Source: Comamonadaceae bacterium (GTDB taxonomy: Bacteria; Pseudomonadota; Gammaproteobacteria; Burkholderiales; Burkholderiaceae_C). From it: a stretch of DNA of 13,360 nucleotides. Positions 1 through 7,005 of this stretch are shown here, one piece after another (positions within the stretch are counted from its first letter, which is position 1; every line of letters starts with the position of its first letter). The stretch lies in NCBI GenBank assembly GCA_947478935.1, contig CANJXV010000039.1:1-13360 (forward strand), written 5' to 3'. The translations under genes were made by a program, and so were the position numbers. The notes beneath the pieces are model-generated. The model saw only the letters and a program-made list of their open reading frames with translations. It had not been told where the DNA came from and made no database searches.

Positions 1-272
1 AGGCCCAGATTGGTCTGGCGTTTGATTTCGGCCAAAAATTCGTCGAGGACCGCATTGACGGCCTCTTGCGAGAGTTCGGCCACTTGCACCATGGCAGCAC
101 CCAGACCCTGAACTTCTTTGGGGCTGAGAAAGCGGATGATGTTGGCTGCTTGCTCCTCGCCCAATAGCAGCATCAGCACGGCAGCGCGCTGCGTACCGGT
201 GAGTTCCGACATCTCGCGGCGCAGCGCGTCGCTGTAGCCCGCAGCGCCTGTTGCTTTGTTGTCGTCTGCCAT
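1..272 (-). CDS. fliG: Flagellar motor switch protein FliG, N-terminal part (cut by window edge)
   Basis: The first 90 codons of FliG, the C-ring protein that sits on the cytoplasmic face of the MS ring and takes part in torque generation and switching. The ATG is at 272. The translation begins MADDNKATGAAGYSDALRRE and continues through LTGTQRAAVLMLLLGEEQAA, then FLSPKEVQGLGAAMVQV. This is the family's FliF-binding N-terminal domain: a 'G-x-x-[RK]-A-A-x-L-[LM]' helix, then 'L-x-x-x-E-[VI]-x-x-[LI]'. An AGGA about 11 nt before the ATG is a plausible ribosome binding site. The gene starts 39 bp after the fliF stop, the usual fliE-fliF-fliG order. The middle and C-terminal (torque-helix) domains lie outside the window. 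Identification is firm; only the fragment is visible. Confidence 0.95.
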   Translation of the reverse strand, partial: MADDNKATGAAGYSDALRREMSELTGTQRAAVLMLLLGEEQAANIIRFLSPKEVQGLGAAMVQVAELSQEAVNAVLDEFLAEIKRQTNLG

Positions 273-311
273 AGTCGTTAATGTCCTGGAAATCTAATTT
301 TTCGCAGCCCC

Positions 312-2201
312 TTAATTGGGCTTGATCATGTTCTTCAAGACGCTGGCCACGCGGGCAGAGTCGTCGCCCACGATCATGCGGATCAGGGCCACTTTGTCGT
401 CGTAGGTGTTGGCAGTATCCATCATCTCGGCGGAGATTCCCGACTTCTTGGCCTTCATCTTCGCTTTCATCTCTTCAAGCGTATCGGCCGCCGATGGCTC
501 GCCAGGTTCGGCACCCGCTGCCGCCGCTTCTTCGGCTTGTGCTCGCTCTATCGCCAGGGCCTGTTCTTGGGCCAGTTGGACTTTCTCGGCTGCATCCAGG
601 GCGGCTTGTTTGTCACGCTCCATCATATGGACTACCACCGGGCGCACTACCGCCATCAGGAAGGCCACAAACATCAGGCCCAATAGCGCAGACTTAAGGT
701 TGGTTAAGACAGCATCGTCTTTGTGCCAAGGAATCGACAGATCGATAGGCGCATCGGGCTCGAACTTGGCCGGGATCACGCTGACCACGTCTTTGCGCGC
801 TTCATCAAAACCGACCACACCACGTACCAACTGCTGTATGCGCTCCAACTCTTCGGGAGTATAGGGGTTGGGTTTTGCAGGCTGGTCCTCGCCCTTGTCG
901 TTCTTAGGTTGGGCGACGGGGGGGCGTTCGTTGATCACCACGGCCACGCTGACACGCTGGATGCCGCCTGAAGCTGATTTGGTATGGCGTACCTGACGGT
1001 CAAATTCGTAATTGCGGGTGGCACGTGCAGCCACGGTGCTGCGCTCGTCAGTAGCAGTGGCCGGGGCGGCAGCAGTGTTCAAAGTGGTGGTTGGCGCAGG
1101 CGGTGCGGTATTGGCCAAGGTGCCTGGAATGCCCGCGGCTTCTTTGGCGCTGTTGCGGTCTTCGCTGGTAATTTCGGAACGCGTTTTGGGGCCTTTGCCG
1201 GCTGGGTCATAGTCTTCCGAGGTAACTTCAGTTTGGCTGAAGTCGATGTTCAGGTTGACTTGCGAACGCACATTGGCATCGCCTACGATGGGCACCAAAA
1301 TTTCTAGTACACGCTGGCGGTACAGGTCTTCTAGCGATTGTTTGTATTTGGACTGGGTAGCGTTCAGGCCCATGGCCGCATCGGAGGCGGCGTCGGTCAT
1401 GAGCTTGCCCACGTTGTCCACAATGGACACGTTTTCCGGCAGCAGCATAGGCACGCTGGAAGCGACTAAATGCACAATGGCTTGTACTTGCGTTGGGCTG
1501 ACACTGCGTCCCTGATGGGGCGTGACTACCACCGATGCTTTAGGCGGTGTTCGGTCGCGCACAAATACCGAAGGTTTGGTCGTTGCCAAATGCACGCGCG
1601 CAGTTTGTATCGAATCAATTTGCTGAATGCTGCGCGCCAGTTCCTGCTCGATGGCGGCGTTGTAACGCACTTGCTCCATGAACTGGCTGGTGGTCATGGC
1701 CGATTGGTCTTTAAGCGTATCCAAGCCAGTCGATGTGGTCTTGGGCAAGCCTTTGGAGGCTAGATAAATGCGTGCTTCGTGGTAGCGCGTCACCGGCACG
1801 GTAACTTGCCCGTTGCTGCTGTCGATCACCGGCTTGAAGTCGGCGGCTTTGAGGGCTTCAAACACGGCCTGCTGGTCGCCTTCCGTAATGCCCGACATCA
1901 CCGGACGGTAGTTCGGTTGGTTGACCAGCGTATAGACCAATGCAAAGGCCAACAAGGCCACCGCGATGACCATTAAAGGTAATGATTTTTTAACCGAAGG
2001 TTGGTCCAAGATTTGTTTGATCGGGCCAAAGGGGCCGGAGTAGTCGGCCAGCGGCATCCCGTTGTCGCCCAGGCTGATGGCGTTGTCGCCGCCCATAGTG
2101 GCCATAGCATTACGCCCACCAGCGCCCGGTCGGGTGGCCAGTGCGCCTGCGTCAGTGGCGCCGGGAAGCATGGTTCCAGTAGGTGCGGTTGCGGTTGCCA
2201 T
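312..2201 (-). CDS. fliF: Flagellar MS-ring protein FliF
   Basis: FliF forms the inner-membrane MS ring, the base on which the rod, export gate and C-ring assemble. The 629-residue protein shows a cytoplasmic N-terminus, a first membrane helix at about 72-93 and the ring-building domains at about 95-330, including conserved stretches such as 'FMEQVRYNAAIEQELARSI' and 'VHLA...PSVF'. A low-complexity Ala/Thr/Pro linker follows at about 360-385. The second membrane helix is at about 504-525, followed by a charged cytoplasmic tail whose last 30 or so residues (YDDKVALIRMIVGDDSARVA) match the FliG-binding segment. Families usually run about 550-570 residues. The excess here is mainly an Ala/Gly/Met-rich stretch of about 55 residues before the first helix; M33, M36 and M49 are alternative starts. 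The ATG at 2201 is kept because GAAAGAGA lies about 8 nt upstream. Gap to fliE is 50 bp. Confidence 0.97.
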   Translation of the reverse strand: MATATAPTGTMLPGATDAGALATRPGAGGRNAMATMGGDNAISLGDNGMPLADYSGPFGPIKQILDQPSVKKSLPLMVIAVALLAFALVYTLVNQPNYRPVMSGITEGDQQAVFEALKAADFKPVIDSSNGQVTVPVTRYHEARIYLASKGLPKTTSTGLDTLKDQSAMTTSQFMEQVRYNAAIEQELARSIQQIDSIQTARVHLATTKPSVFVRDRTPPKASVVVTPHQGRSVSPTQVQAIVHLVASSVPMLLPENVSIVDNVGKLMTDAASDAAMGLNATQSKYKQSLEDLYRQRVLEILVPIVGDANVRSQVNLNIDFSQTEVTSEDYDPAGKGPKTRSEITSEDRNSAKEAAGIPGTLANTAPPAPTTTLNTAAAPATATDERSTVAARATRNYEFDRQVRHTKSASGGIQRVSVAVVINERPPVAQPKNDKGEDQPAKPNPYTPEELERIQQLVRGVVGFDEARKDVVSVIPAKFEPDAPIDLSIPWHKDDAVLTNLKSALLGLMFVAFLMAVVRPVVVHMMERDKQAALDAAEKVQLAQEQALAIERAQAEEAAAAGAEPGEPSAADTLEEMKAKMKAKKSGISAEMMDTANTYDDKVALIRMIVGDDSARVASVLKNMIKPN

Positions 2202-2251
2202 AGGGGTTCTCTTTCAGCGCAGGATTTGAGTCAAGGTGTGTCGGGCTTTGC

Positions 2252-2584
2252 TTAAACCGGCATGTTCATCACGTCTTCATAGGCTTTGAGCACTTTGTTG
2301 CGCACCTGCAAGGTGGCTTCAAAGGACAGCGAGGCCTTTTGCATCTTCATCACCACTTCAGTGAGTGGTACCGCTTCACCGCTTTCAAAGGCGGAGGTGG
2401 TTTTTTGCGATTCCACCTGGGCTGCATTGGTCTGGCTGACGGCTTTGCCAATGATTTCTGCAAAATTAGTTTTCGGTACACCGCTAGCGCTGTCATCGCT
2501 CAAGCCTTTGGCCTGGGATGAATGCGCTTCCAGCGTGCGCAACATGGATGCAATGCTGGCGGCGGAAGTGGCTTTTTCAATCAT
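2252..2584 (-). CDS. fliE: Flagellar hook-basal body complex protein FliE
   Basis: FliE joins the MS ring to the proximal rod and is exported early by the flagellar type III system. The 110-residue length fits the family (about 100-115). The C-terminal block VVMKMQKASLSFEATLQVRN and then KVLKAYEDVMNMPV is the strongly conserved family signature; the N-terminal half is Ser/Ala-rich and variable, as usual. There is no signal peptide, as expected for a type III substrate. The start at 2584 has a CGGAG about 8 nt upstream. It lies 29 bp after the stop of the sigma-54 activator and 50 bp before fliF, so it is probably cotranscribed with both. Confidence 0.96.
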   Translation of the reverse strand: MIEKATSAASIASMLRTLEAHSSQAKGLSDDSASGVPKTNFAEIIGKAVSQTNAAQVESQKTTSAFESGEAVPLTEVVMKMQKASLSFEATLQVRNKVLKAYEDVMNMPV

Positions 2585-2613
2585 GGCGTGGGCTCCGAGT
2601 CGGGTGGCGTTAT

Positions 2614-4155
2614 TTAGGCGTTGGCTAATTGGCTGAGCGAGTTATCGCGCAGACGCGCCAGCTTGTAGCGCAGCGTGCGCGGGCTGATGCCCAGTTTTTC
2701 GGCGGCTTCCAGGCGGCTGCGCGAAGATTCCAGCGCGGCGCGGATCAAAGTGTGTTCGTTGTGTTTCACCGCTGCCTGCAAGGGCATGTCAGCGTTGTCG
2801 TCTTCCTGCACCAAAGCCAGCAGTTCGGCAATGTTGGCGGGTACGCCCTGTGCCAATTGCAAGTCAACAGCGGGCGGTGCGACTTGTGCGGATGGCGTTG
2901 GTGCGTGGTAACCGCTGGCCAGCAGCGACTCGACGGACATGTCGTCAAACATCAGGTGCTGGGTGTCAATTTGTTGGTCTGAGCAAAGCACCATGGCACG
3001 TTGCACTACGTTTTCGAGTTCGCGCACATTGCCCGGCCAGGGGTAGGCCAGCAAAGCGGTTTGCGCAGCGGGGCTGACGCTCCAGCTTTGGCCATTGCGG
3101 CCATGGCGGCCCAGCATACGGGCCACGATGGGAAGAATATCGCCCGGGCGCTCGGCCAGTGCCGGTACGCGCAGCTTAAAAGTGCTGAGACGGAAATACA
3201 GGTCCTCGCGGAATTCGCGCTGTGCAATGGAATCGCGCAGGTTTTTGTTGGTAGCAGCGACCACGCGCACGTCTAGGCCAATAGTGCGTTCACCACCCAG
3301 GCGAACTAAGGTGCGCTCTTGCAAAACGCGTAGCAGCTTGGCTTGCAAAGTCAGTGGCAGTTCGCCAATCTCATCTAAAAATATAGTGCCGCCTTGGGCT
3401 TGTTCAAACAGGCCGCGGTGGTCTTTAACAGCGCCGGTGAATGCACCTTTTTCATGGCCAAAGAGCATGTCTTCAATCATGTGCTCGGGCATGGCCGCGC
3501 AGTTAAAACCAACAAAGGGGCCGTTGGCGCTGGCCGAGGATTCATGCAGCACGCGTGAAAGCACCTCTTTACCTGAACCTGTCGGGCCTTCAATCAGCAC
3601 CGCTACATTGGCCAGGGCGACGCGGTGGGCTAGGGCTAGCAAATTGCGGCTGATGGGGTCTACATAGACCACGCTGCGTACCGACTCTTCCGCGGCGTTG
3701 GTGTGCACATGCGGTGCCGCTGCGTTCGAGGTGACGCTGGCCACTGTGTTGACTGCGGCGGCGGCCTGGCTGGCGGCGCGCGCGCGCGTTATGGTTTGGG
3801 TCCAGGCGCTAGTGGTCCAGTCGTCGGCTGACAGCGCATGGCACGCGCCTTGATGTACAGATGCAATGGCGACTTCTAGGTGGCGGCGTTCGGTACGGCA
3901 TACCAATGGTAGGAGCAATCGGTTGGCCTTGACCAGTGCTGCGCTCTCGTCCAGCAGGCTGGTATCGCCCCCCAAGCCTAAAACTAGCATAGAGTAGGCA
4001 GCTTGTTCGTCTGCCAAGGCTTCTTGCAAAGCGTCTAGCGTAGTAACTGCGGTGACGACCAGACCTGCGCCGGCCAAAGCCTGCGCGTTCGCCGCGCTCA
4101 GCGGGCGAAACGGATCCAGCCAGAGTGCTGAAATGGGCAAATGAGACGCGGACAT
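2614..4155 (-). CDS. Sigma-54-dependent flagellar regulator (FlrC/FleR-like) with degenerate receiver domain
   Basis: A 513-residue bacterial enhancer-binding protein. The AAA+ domain at about 160-400 has Walker A GPTGSGKE (190-197), the sigma-54 contact loop GAFTGA (237-242), Walker B GGTIFLDE (255-262), the REDLYFRL segment (316-323) and GNVRELEN (375-382). A Fis-type helix-turn-helix ends the protein (about 468-503, AAEKLGISPRTLRYKLARLR). Residues 8-115 look like a receiver fold, but the expected phospho-acceptor position reads VLGLGG, with Gly60 where Asp is usual, and the conserved Lys near the end is not evident. No histidine kinase gene adjoins it, so control by phosphorylation is doubtful. 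The N-domain is joined to the AAA+ domain by an Ala-rich linker (about 125-157). The ATG at 4155 is forced by an in-frame stop 15 nt upstream; no clear Shine-Dalgarno is seen. Upstream is a sigma-54 promoter; downstream are fliE and fliF. It probably activates sigma-54 flagellar promoters. Confidence 0.9.
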   Translation of the reverse strand: MSASHLPISALWLDPFRPLSAANAQALAGAGLVVTAVTTLDALQEALADEQAAYSMLVLGLGGDTSLLDESAALVKANRLLLPLVCRTERRHLEVAIASVHQGACHALSADDWTTSAWTQTITRARAASQAAAAVNTVASVTSNAAAPHVHTNAAEESVRSVVYVDPISRNLLALAHRVALANVAVLIEGPTGSGKEVLSRVLHESSASANGPFVGFNCAAMPEHMIEDMLFGHEKGAFTGAVKDHRGLFEQAQGGTIFLDEIGELPLTLQAKLLRVLQERTLVRLGGERTIGLDVRVVAATNKNLRDSIAQREFREDLYFRLSTFKLRVPALAERPGDILPIVARMLGRHGRNGQSWSVSPAAQTALLAYPWPGNVRELENVVQRAMVLCSDQQIDTQHLMFDDMSVESLLASGYHAPTPSAQVAPPAVDLQLAQGVPANIAELLALVQEDDNADMPLQAAVKHNEHTLIRAALESSRSRLEAAEKLGISPRTLRYKLARLRDNSLSQLANA

Positions 4156-4198
4156 AAGTAGGTAGGGTCAAAAAGGTGTCAATGGAGTCACCCTATCT

Positions 4199-4213
4199 GC
4201 AAATCCCGTGCCA
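4199..4213 (-). promoter_or_regulatory. Sigma-54 promoter of the flrC-like/fliEFG operon
   Basis: Read on the minus strand from 4213 to 4199 the sequence is TGGCACG-GGAT-TTGC, an exact match to the -24/-12 consensus TGGCACG-N4-TTGC. The invariant GG (4212-4211) and GC (4200-4199) are exactly 10 bases apart. Transcription should start about 4188, giving a leader of about 33 nt before the activator ATG at 4155. The site lies 15 bp after the stop codon of the small cysteine-rich gene. The activator gene, fliE and fliF follow with gaps of 50 bp or less, so one sigma-54 transcript could cover all of them. Whether the product activates its own promoter or a separate master activator does so cannot be seen here. 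Confidence 0.85.
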
Positions 4214-4222
4214 CGGGTTTGC
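4199..4222. repeat. Inverted repeat covering the sigma-54 promoter
   Basis: On the plus strand the arms are GCAAA(T)CCCGTG and CACGGGTTTGC around a single C: 11 paired bases with one bulged T at 4204. The core CCCGTG-C-CACGGG (4205-4217) is perfect. It overlaps both the -24 and -12 elements. It could bind a dimeric regulator, or fold in readthrough RNA from the small upstream gene. No T-run follows on either side, so a standard terminator is unlikely. The match of one arm to the promoter consensus may explain part of the symmetry. Confidence 0.55.
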
Positions 4223-4228
4223 GCTCCT

Positions 4229-4471
4229 TTATTGACGACTTACCGACACCCCGGGCTTGGGCGCTGCTCTGGCGGGCTTGGCATCAAAGCCCTGGCAGGG
4301 GCGGCCGTCGAGTTGCACTAACTGTATAGAGGGCAGCATCTTCGACTTAAAGCCCATCAGCTTGCACAGATAAGGCAGTGCTGGGTCCCAGCTGGTAGCG
4401 AAATGTCGGCATTGCCAGCAGTTAATGGCTTGGTTTGCGGGCGTGGCTAGGGTCGGGACGTTGGGGGGCAT
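4229..4471 (-). CDS. Small conserved four-cysteine protein of unknown function
   Basis: An 80-residue protein from ATG 4471; a GTG three codons earlier (4480) is an alternative start, and neither has an obvious ribosome binding site. The conserved-looking core has four cysteines: CWQCRHF (a C-x2-C pair), then WDPALPYLCK, MGFKSKMLPS and GRPCQGF. The pattern C-x2-C-x14-C-x22-C suggests a small metal-binding (zinc-ribbon-like) domain. From memory, short proteins with this 'CxxC-HF...TWDP..PY.C...GFKS...PS' pattern occur in many proteobacteria, sometimes near flagellar regulators and sometimes annotated as 'uracil-DNA glycosylase'. I see none of the glycosylase motifs and do not assign that function. 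The basic/Pro-rich tail is not conserved-looking. It lies directly upstream of the sigma-54 promoter and diverges from the TPR gene. Confidence 0.72.
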   Translation of the reverse strand: MPPNVPTLATPANQAINCWQCRHFATSWDPALPYLCKLMGFKSKMLPSIQLVQLDGRPCQGFDAKPARAAPKPGVSVSRQ

Positions 4472-4480
4472 AGTTGGCAC

Positions 4481-4554
4481 TAAGCATGAAATATGCCTAA
4501 ATTAGGTCGCGCAACATAAGTAGATATGATGAGTCAACCTAGCTCAGTGCCGAA
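4481..4554. promoter_or_regulatory. Divergent intergenic region with a possible sigma-70 promoter for the TPR gene
   Basis: This gap separates the leftward small cysteine gene from the rightward TPR gene and must hold the start signals of the latter. The best -10 candidate is TATGAT at 4525-4530; 17 bp upstream is only a weak -35 match, TTAGGT at 4502-4507. A short palindrome CCTAA-A-TTAGG (4496-4506) overlaps that -35 and could be an operator. No Shine-Dalgarno is obvious before ATG 4555. The promoter call is tentative. Confidence 0.3.
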
Positions 4555-6243
4555 ATGATCAACGACAACTCTCCTCAATCGGCAAACCCAAGTGACATGG
4601 TGGCCCGTGGAATCGCATTGTTAGAAGGTGGCGATCTTGTCCAGGCCCAAGCAATATTTGAAGCGGTGCTGGTGGCCGTCCCAAAGTATTTTGATGCCTT
4701 GCACTTAAGCGGGATTATTGCGGCGCAGTCTGGAGATTATGTACGGGCACATAAATGGTTTCTTCGAGCTTTGGAGGTCAACCCTAAAAGTGCGCAGGCG
4801 CATGGTAATTGTGGCGTGGCTTTGTATGAACTCGGGCAGTTTCCCGAGGCCTTAGCGCATTACGACGCAGCGATCCGCATCGCACCAGATTTTGCCCAAG
4901 CCCACTGCAATCGCGGCAATGCGCTTAGACAACTGCAAAAAGTGAACGACGCAATTGCCAGTTACAACCAAGCAATTGCCCTTCAACCGCAATACGCCGC
5001 TGCTTTTTACAACCGAGGCGTCGCGCTTCAAGAAGCCGAACAATTATTCGCAGCAATTGAAAGTTATTGCCAGGCCTTGTCGCTGGAGCCGCATAACGCG
5101 CAGACCCATTTCAATTTGGGCGATGCCTACCACGCGTGTATGCAATTGGAGCTGGCGCTGAGCTGCTACGACAAAGCCATTACCTTAGTTCCTAGTTATG
5201 CCGACGCCTACAACAACCGGGGACTCGTATTGCGCGATTTGGGTCGCTTAGACGAAGCGGTGATTAGTTTTTCCCAGGCGATAGCGCAAGACCCACGGCA
5301 CGCCGATGCGCATTTGAATATGGGTTTGACGTTCTTATTAAATGGCGATTTTCAGAGCGGCTGGGAACTCTACGAATGGCGCTGGAAAGCCAAGGGTACG
5401 AATTTAGCAATCCCCAACTTTGAACAAAAAATGTGGATGGGCCACTCCTCGCTTGAAAACAAAACTATTTTGATCCACGGGGAGCAAGGCTTGGGTGACG
5501 TGCTGCAGTTTTGTCGATACCTCCCCCAATTGAAAAATCGCGGTGCCGGTGTGCTACTTGCAGTACACCATTCATTGCGAGCATTATTGGAAACGCTCGA
5601 TGGCGTTGACGCGTTTATCAATAAAGGAGAAGCGCTGCCTCCATTTGATTTTCATTGCCCGCTGCTCAGTTTGCCACTGGCATTGCAGACAGACCTGGAC
5701 TCCATACCCAAAAGTCCAGCGTACTTACGGGCTGACCCAAACAAGGTGAGTGAATGGGCTATGCGCCTAGGGGTAAAAACCAAGCCCCGCATCGGGGTGG
5801 TTTGGAGTAGCACATCCAAGTTTAAGGGCGATGCGCAGCGCAGCATGACGTTTTCGCAATTTCAACAGGCACTGCCCCCATCCGATCTCCAATATATTTG
5901 CCTACAAAAAGAAATCAAAGAAAGTGATGCGGGTAGTTTTTCCGAAAGACAAGACGTGGCGTTTTTCGGTGATCAATTACATGATTTCAGCGACACCGCT
6001 GCGCTTGTCGATAATCTGGATTTAATTATCAGTACCTGCACTAGCGTGCCGCATCTCAGTGGCGCTATGGGTAAACCGACCTGGGTACTTCTTGGGCATG
6101 TGCCCGATTGGCGTTGGATGCTGCATCGGGACGACAGTCCCTGGTACCCCAGCGTGAAACTTTACCGTCAAGACGCAAGCTGGCAATGGGATGCCGTCGT
6201 GGATCGTGTGCGTCAGGACTTACTTGTTCGGTTTGGCATGTAG
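4555..6243 (+). CDS. TPR-repeat protein with C-terminal glycosyltransferase-like domain; candidate flagellin glycosyltransferase
   Basis: A 562-residue protein without signal peptide or membrane helix. Residues about 12-265 form roughly seven consecutive 34-residue TPRs, with the typical 'A-x-x-N-x-G-x-x-L-x-x-L-x-x-x-x-E-A-[IL]-x-x-[YF]-x-x-A-[IL]-x-x-x-P' spacing (for example NCGVALYELGQFPEALAHYD). Residues about 265-562 match the glycosyltransferase-like domain (GT-B, GT9/GT41-like) often attached to such TPRs: GWELYEWRW, HGEQGLGDVLQFCRYLP, RIGVVWS, DFSDTAALVDNLDLIIS, HLSGAMGKPTWVLL, PDWRWML and DSPWYPSVKLYRQ. TPR-linked transferases of this type modify proteins, and the flanking flagellar and nonulosonate genes point to flagellin as acceptor; that is inference. 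The usual 'DT.VAHL' element reads CTSVPHL here. This is the only plus-strand gene; its stop is 18 bp from the convergent methyltransferase stop, with no clear terminator hairpin between them. Confidence 0.85.
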   Translation: MINDNSPQSANPSDMVARGIALLEGGDLVQAQAIFEAVLVAVPKYFDALHLSGIIAAQSGDYVRAHKWFLRALEVNPKSAQAHGNCGVALYELGQFPEALAHYDAAIRIAPDFAQAHCNRGNALRQLQKVNDAIASYNQAIALQPQYAAAFYNRGVALQEAEQLFAAIESYCQALSLEPHNAQTHFNLGDAYHACMQLELALSCYDKAITLVPSYADAYNNRGLVLRDLGRLDEAVISFSQAIAQDPRHADAHLNMGLTFLLNGDFQSGWELYEWRWKAKGTNLAIPNFEQKMWMGHSSLENKTILIHGEQGLGDVLQFCRYLPQLKNRGAGVLLAVHHSLRALLETLDGVDAFINKGEALPPFDFHCPLLSLPLALQTDLDSIPKSPAYLRADPNKVSEWAMRLGVKTKPRIGVVWSSTSKFKGDAQRSMTFSQFQQALPPSDLQYICLQKEIKESDAGSFSERQDVAFFGDQLHDFSDTAALVDNLDLIISTCTSVPHLSGAMGKPTWVLLGHVPDWRWMLHRDDSPWYPSVKLYRQDASWQWDAVVDRVRQDLLVRFGM

Positions 6244-6261
6244 GAGGGAAGAGGCGGCTAG

Positions 6262-6945
6262 TTATTGGGGTTTTCTGATAAACGCAGGCACGTAGTAATG
6301 GTTTGTTTTCTCTATAGCCATTTTCTTTTTGGAAACAAATTCGTCTACAGCGTCGGTCTCTCCGGCGACGGCGTTGTAATCGTCAAGCACGATAATGCCG
6401 TTCGGAACAATGCGGTCATACAGCGCCTCTAGCGCATAAGTGGTTGGCTCTTTCACATCCATATCCAAATGCAAAAATGCAATACGCGTCGCCGGATAAG
6501 TATTTAGAAAATCCGGCAATGTGTCAAAAACATTTCCCTCCACGAGCAAAACATTGTCGAACTTTTTGTGGGCCAAGATGGCCGCGACTTCTTCTTTCGA
6601 TAGGCCGTCGCCGCCTCCTCTTTCGAAGCCTTCGATAAAGTCAAAATCTACTTTTAGAGAAAGATTTTTGGTAGGAAATTTACCAAAGGCATCAAATGCA
6701 ACGATCTTGCGCGAAAAGTCGTTCTCCAAAACATTGCGAAAACTAGCTAATCGGATCAAAGATGCCGCCTTGTAGGTGCCCATCTCTACGACATCGCCCG
6801 GCAAATGCATGATGGATTTATAGAGCTCATAATGGGCCAGCATCTTGTTCATGCGCGTGGGATGGCTGAACCAGTGGTAGGCATTTTCATAATCCCAAAC
6901 CAATTGGCTGTCCAGTCCGCGAATCAGTAGTTCCGGTGTGCTCAT
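6262..6945 (-). CDS. TylF/MycF-type SAM-dependent O-methyltransferase
   Basis: A 227-residue class I methyltransferase resembling the macrocin (TylF), MycF and NovP sugar O-methyltransferases. Visible marks are the SAM-binding start GDVVEMGTYKAASLIRLA (50-67), KIVAFDAFGKFP (80-91), the loop LLVEGNVFDTLPDFL (133-147), FLHLDMDVKEPT (157-168), whose Asp161/Asp163 fit the metal and substrate site, and NGIIVLDDYN (182-191). It probably methylates a hydroxyl on a sugar of the glycan made by the adjoining genes. The ATG at 6945 has a good AAGGAAG 3-9 nt upstream. A 60-bp gap separates it from the preceding gene, the widest gap in the glycan cluster, so it may be the last gene of that operon or have its own weak promoter. 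Confidence 0.85.
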   Translation of the reverse strand: MSTPELLIRGLDSQLVWDYENAYHWFSHPTRMNKMLAHYELYKSIMHLPGDVVEMGTYKAASLIRLASFRNVLENDFSRKIVAFDAFGKFPTKNLSLKVDFDFIEGFERGGGDGLSKEEVAAILAHKKFDNVLLVEGNVFDTLPDFLNTYPATRIAFLHLDMDVKEPTTYALEALYDRIVPNGIIVLDDYNAVAGETDAVDEFVSKKKMAIEKTNHYYVPAFIRKPQ

Positions 6946-7005
6946 AGTCTTCCTTCAATCTATTAAAGTGTGTCTGGGCATACGCAAAAGGCTCGGTAGC
7001 TATGA

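Noticed and set aside
1090..1107. TTGGCG...GTGC on the plus strand with GG-N10-GC spacing
   Set aside because: It lies antisense inside fliF with no gene in that direction; a chance match in GC-rich DNA.
3095..3667. A 190-codon open frame on the plus strand inside the sigma-54 activator gene
   Set aside because: It is antisense to the conserved AAA+ domain, its translation is Ser/Arg/Pro-rich without recognisable motifs, and the minus-strand gene explains the region fully.
4163..4195. Inverted repeat TAGGGT (4163-4168) / ACCCTA (4190-4195) with a T-run on the minus strand, resembling a leader hairpin or attenuator
   Set aside because: The predicted transcription start near 4188 leaves the upstream arm out of the RNA, the loop is 21 nt, and the competing GGTG/CACC stem has only four pairs.
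4474..4488. Possible plus-strand sigma-54 promoter (TTGGCACT...ATGA) before the TPR gene
   Set aside because: The -12 element has GA in place of the required GC, and the last G of the -24 element is T, so the match is too weak.
6225..6265. Expected bidirectional terminator between the convergent TPR and methyltransferase genes
   Set aside because: I searched for a stem-loop followed by T-runs and found none that pairs convincingly.
6946..7005. Possible internal promoter (TTGCGT, 16 bp, TAATAG) before the TylF-type methyltransferase
   Set aside because: Only half of the -10 bases match and the -35 is weak; the gap is short enough for simple operon readthrough.
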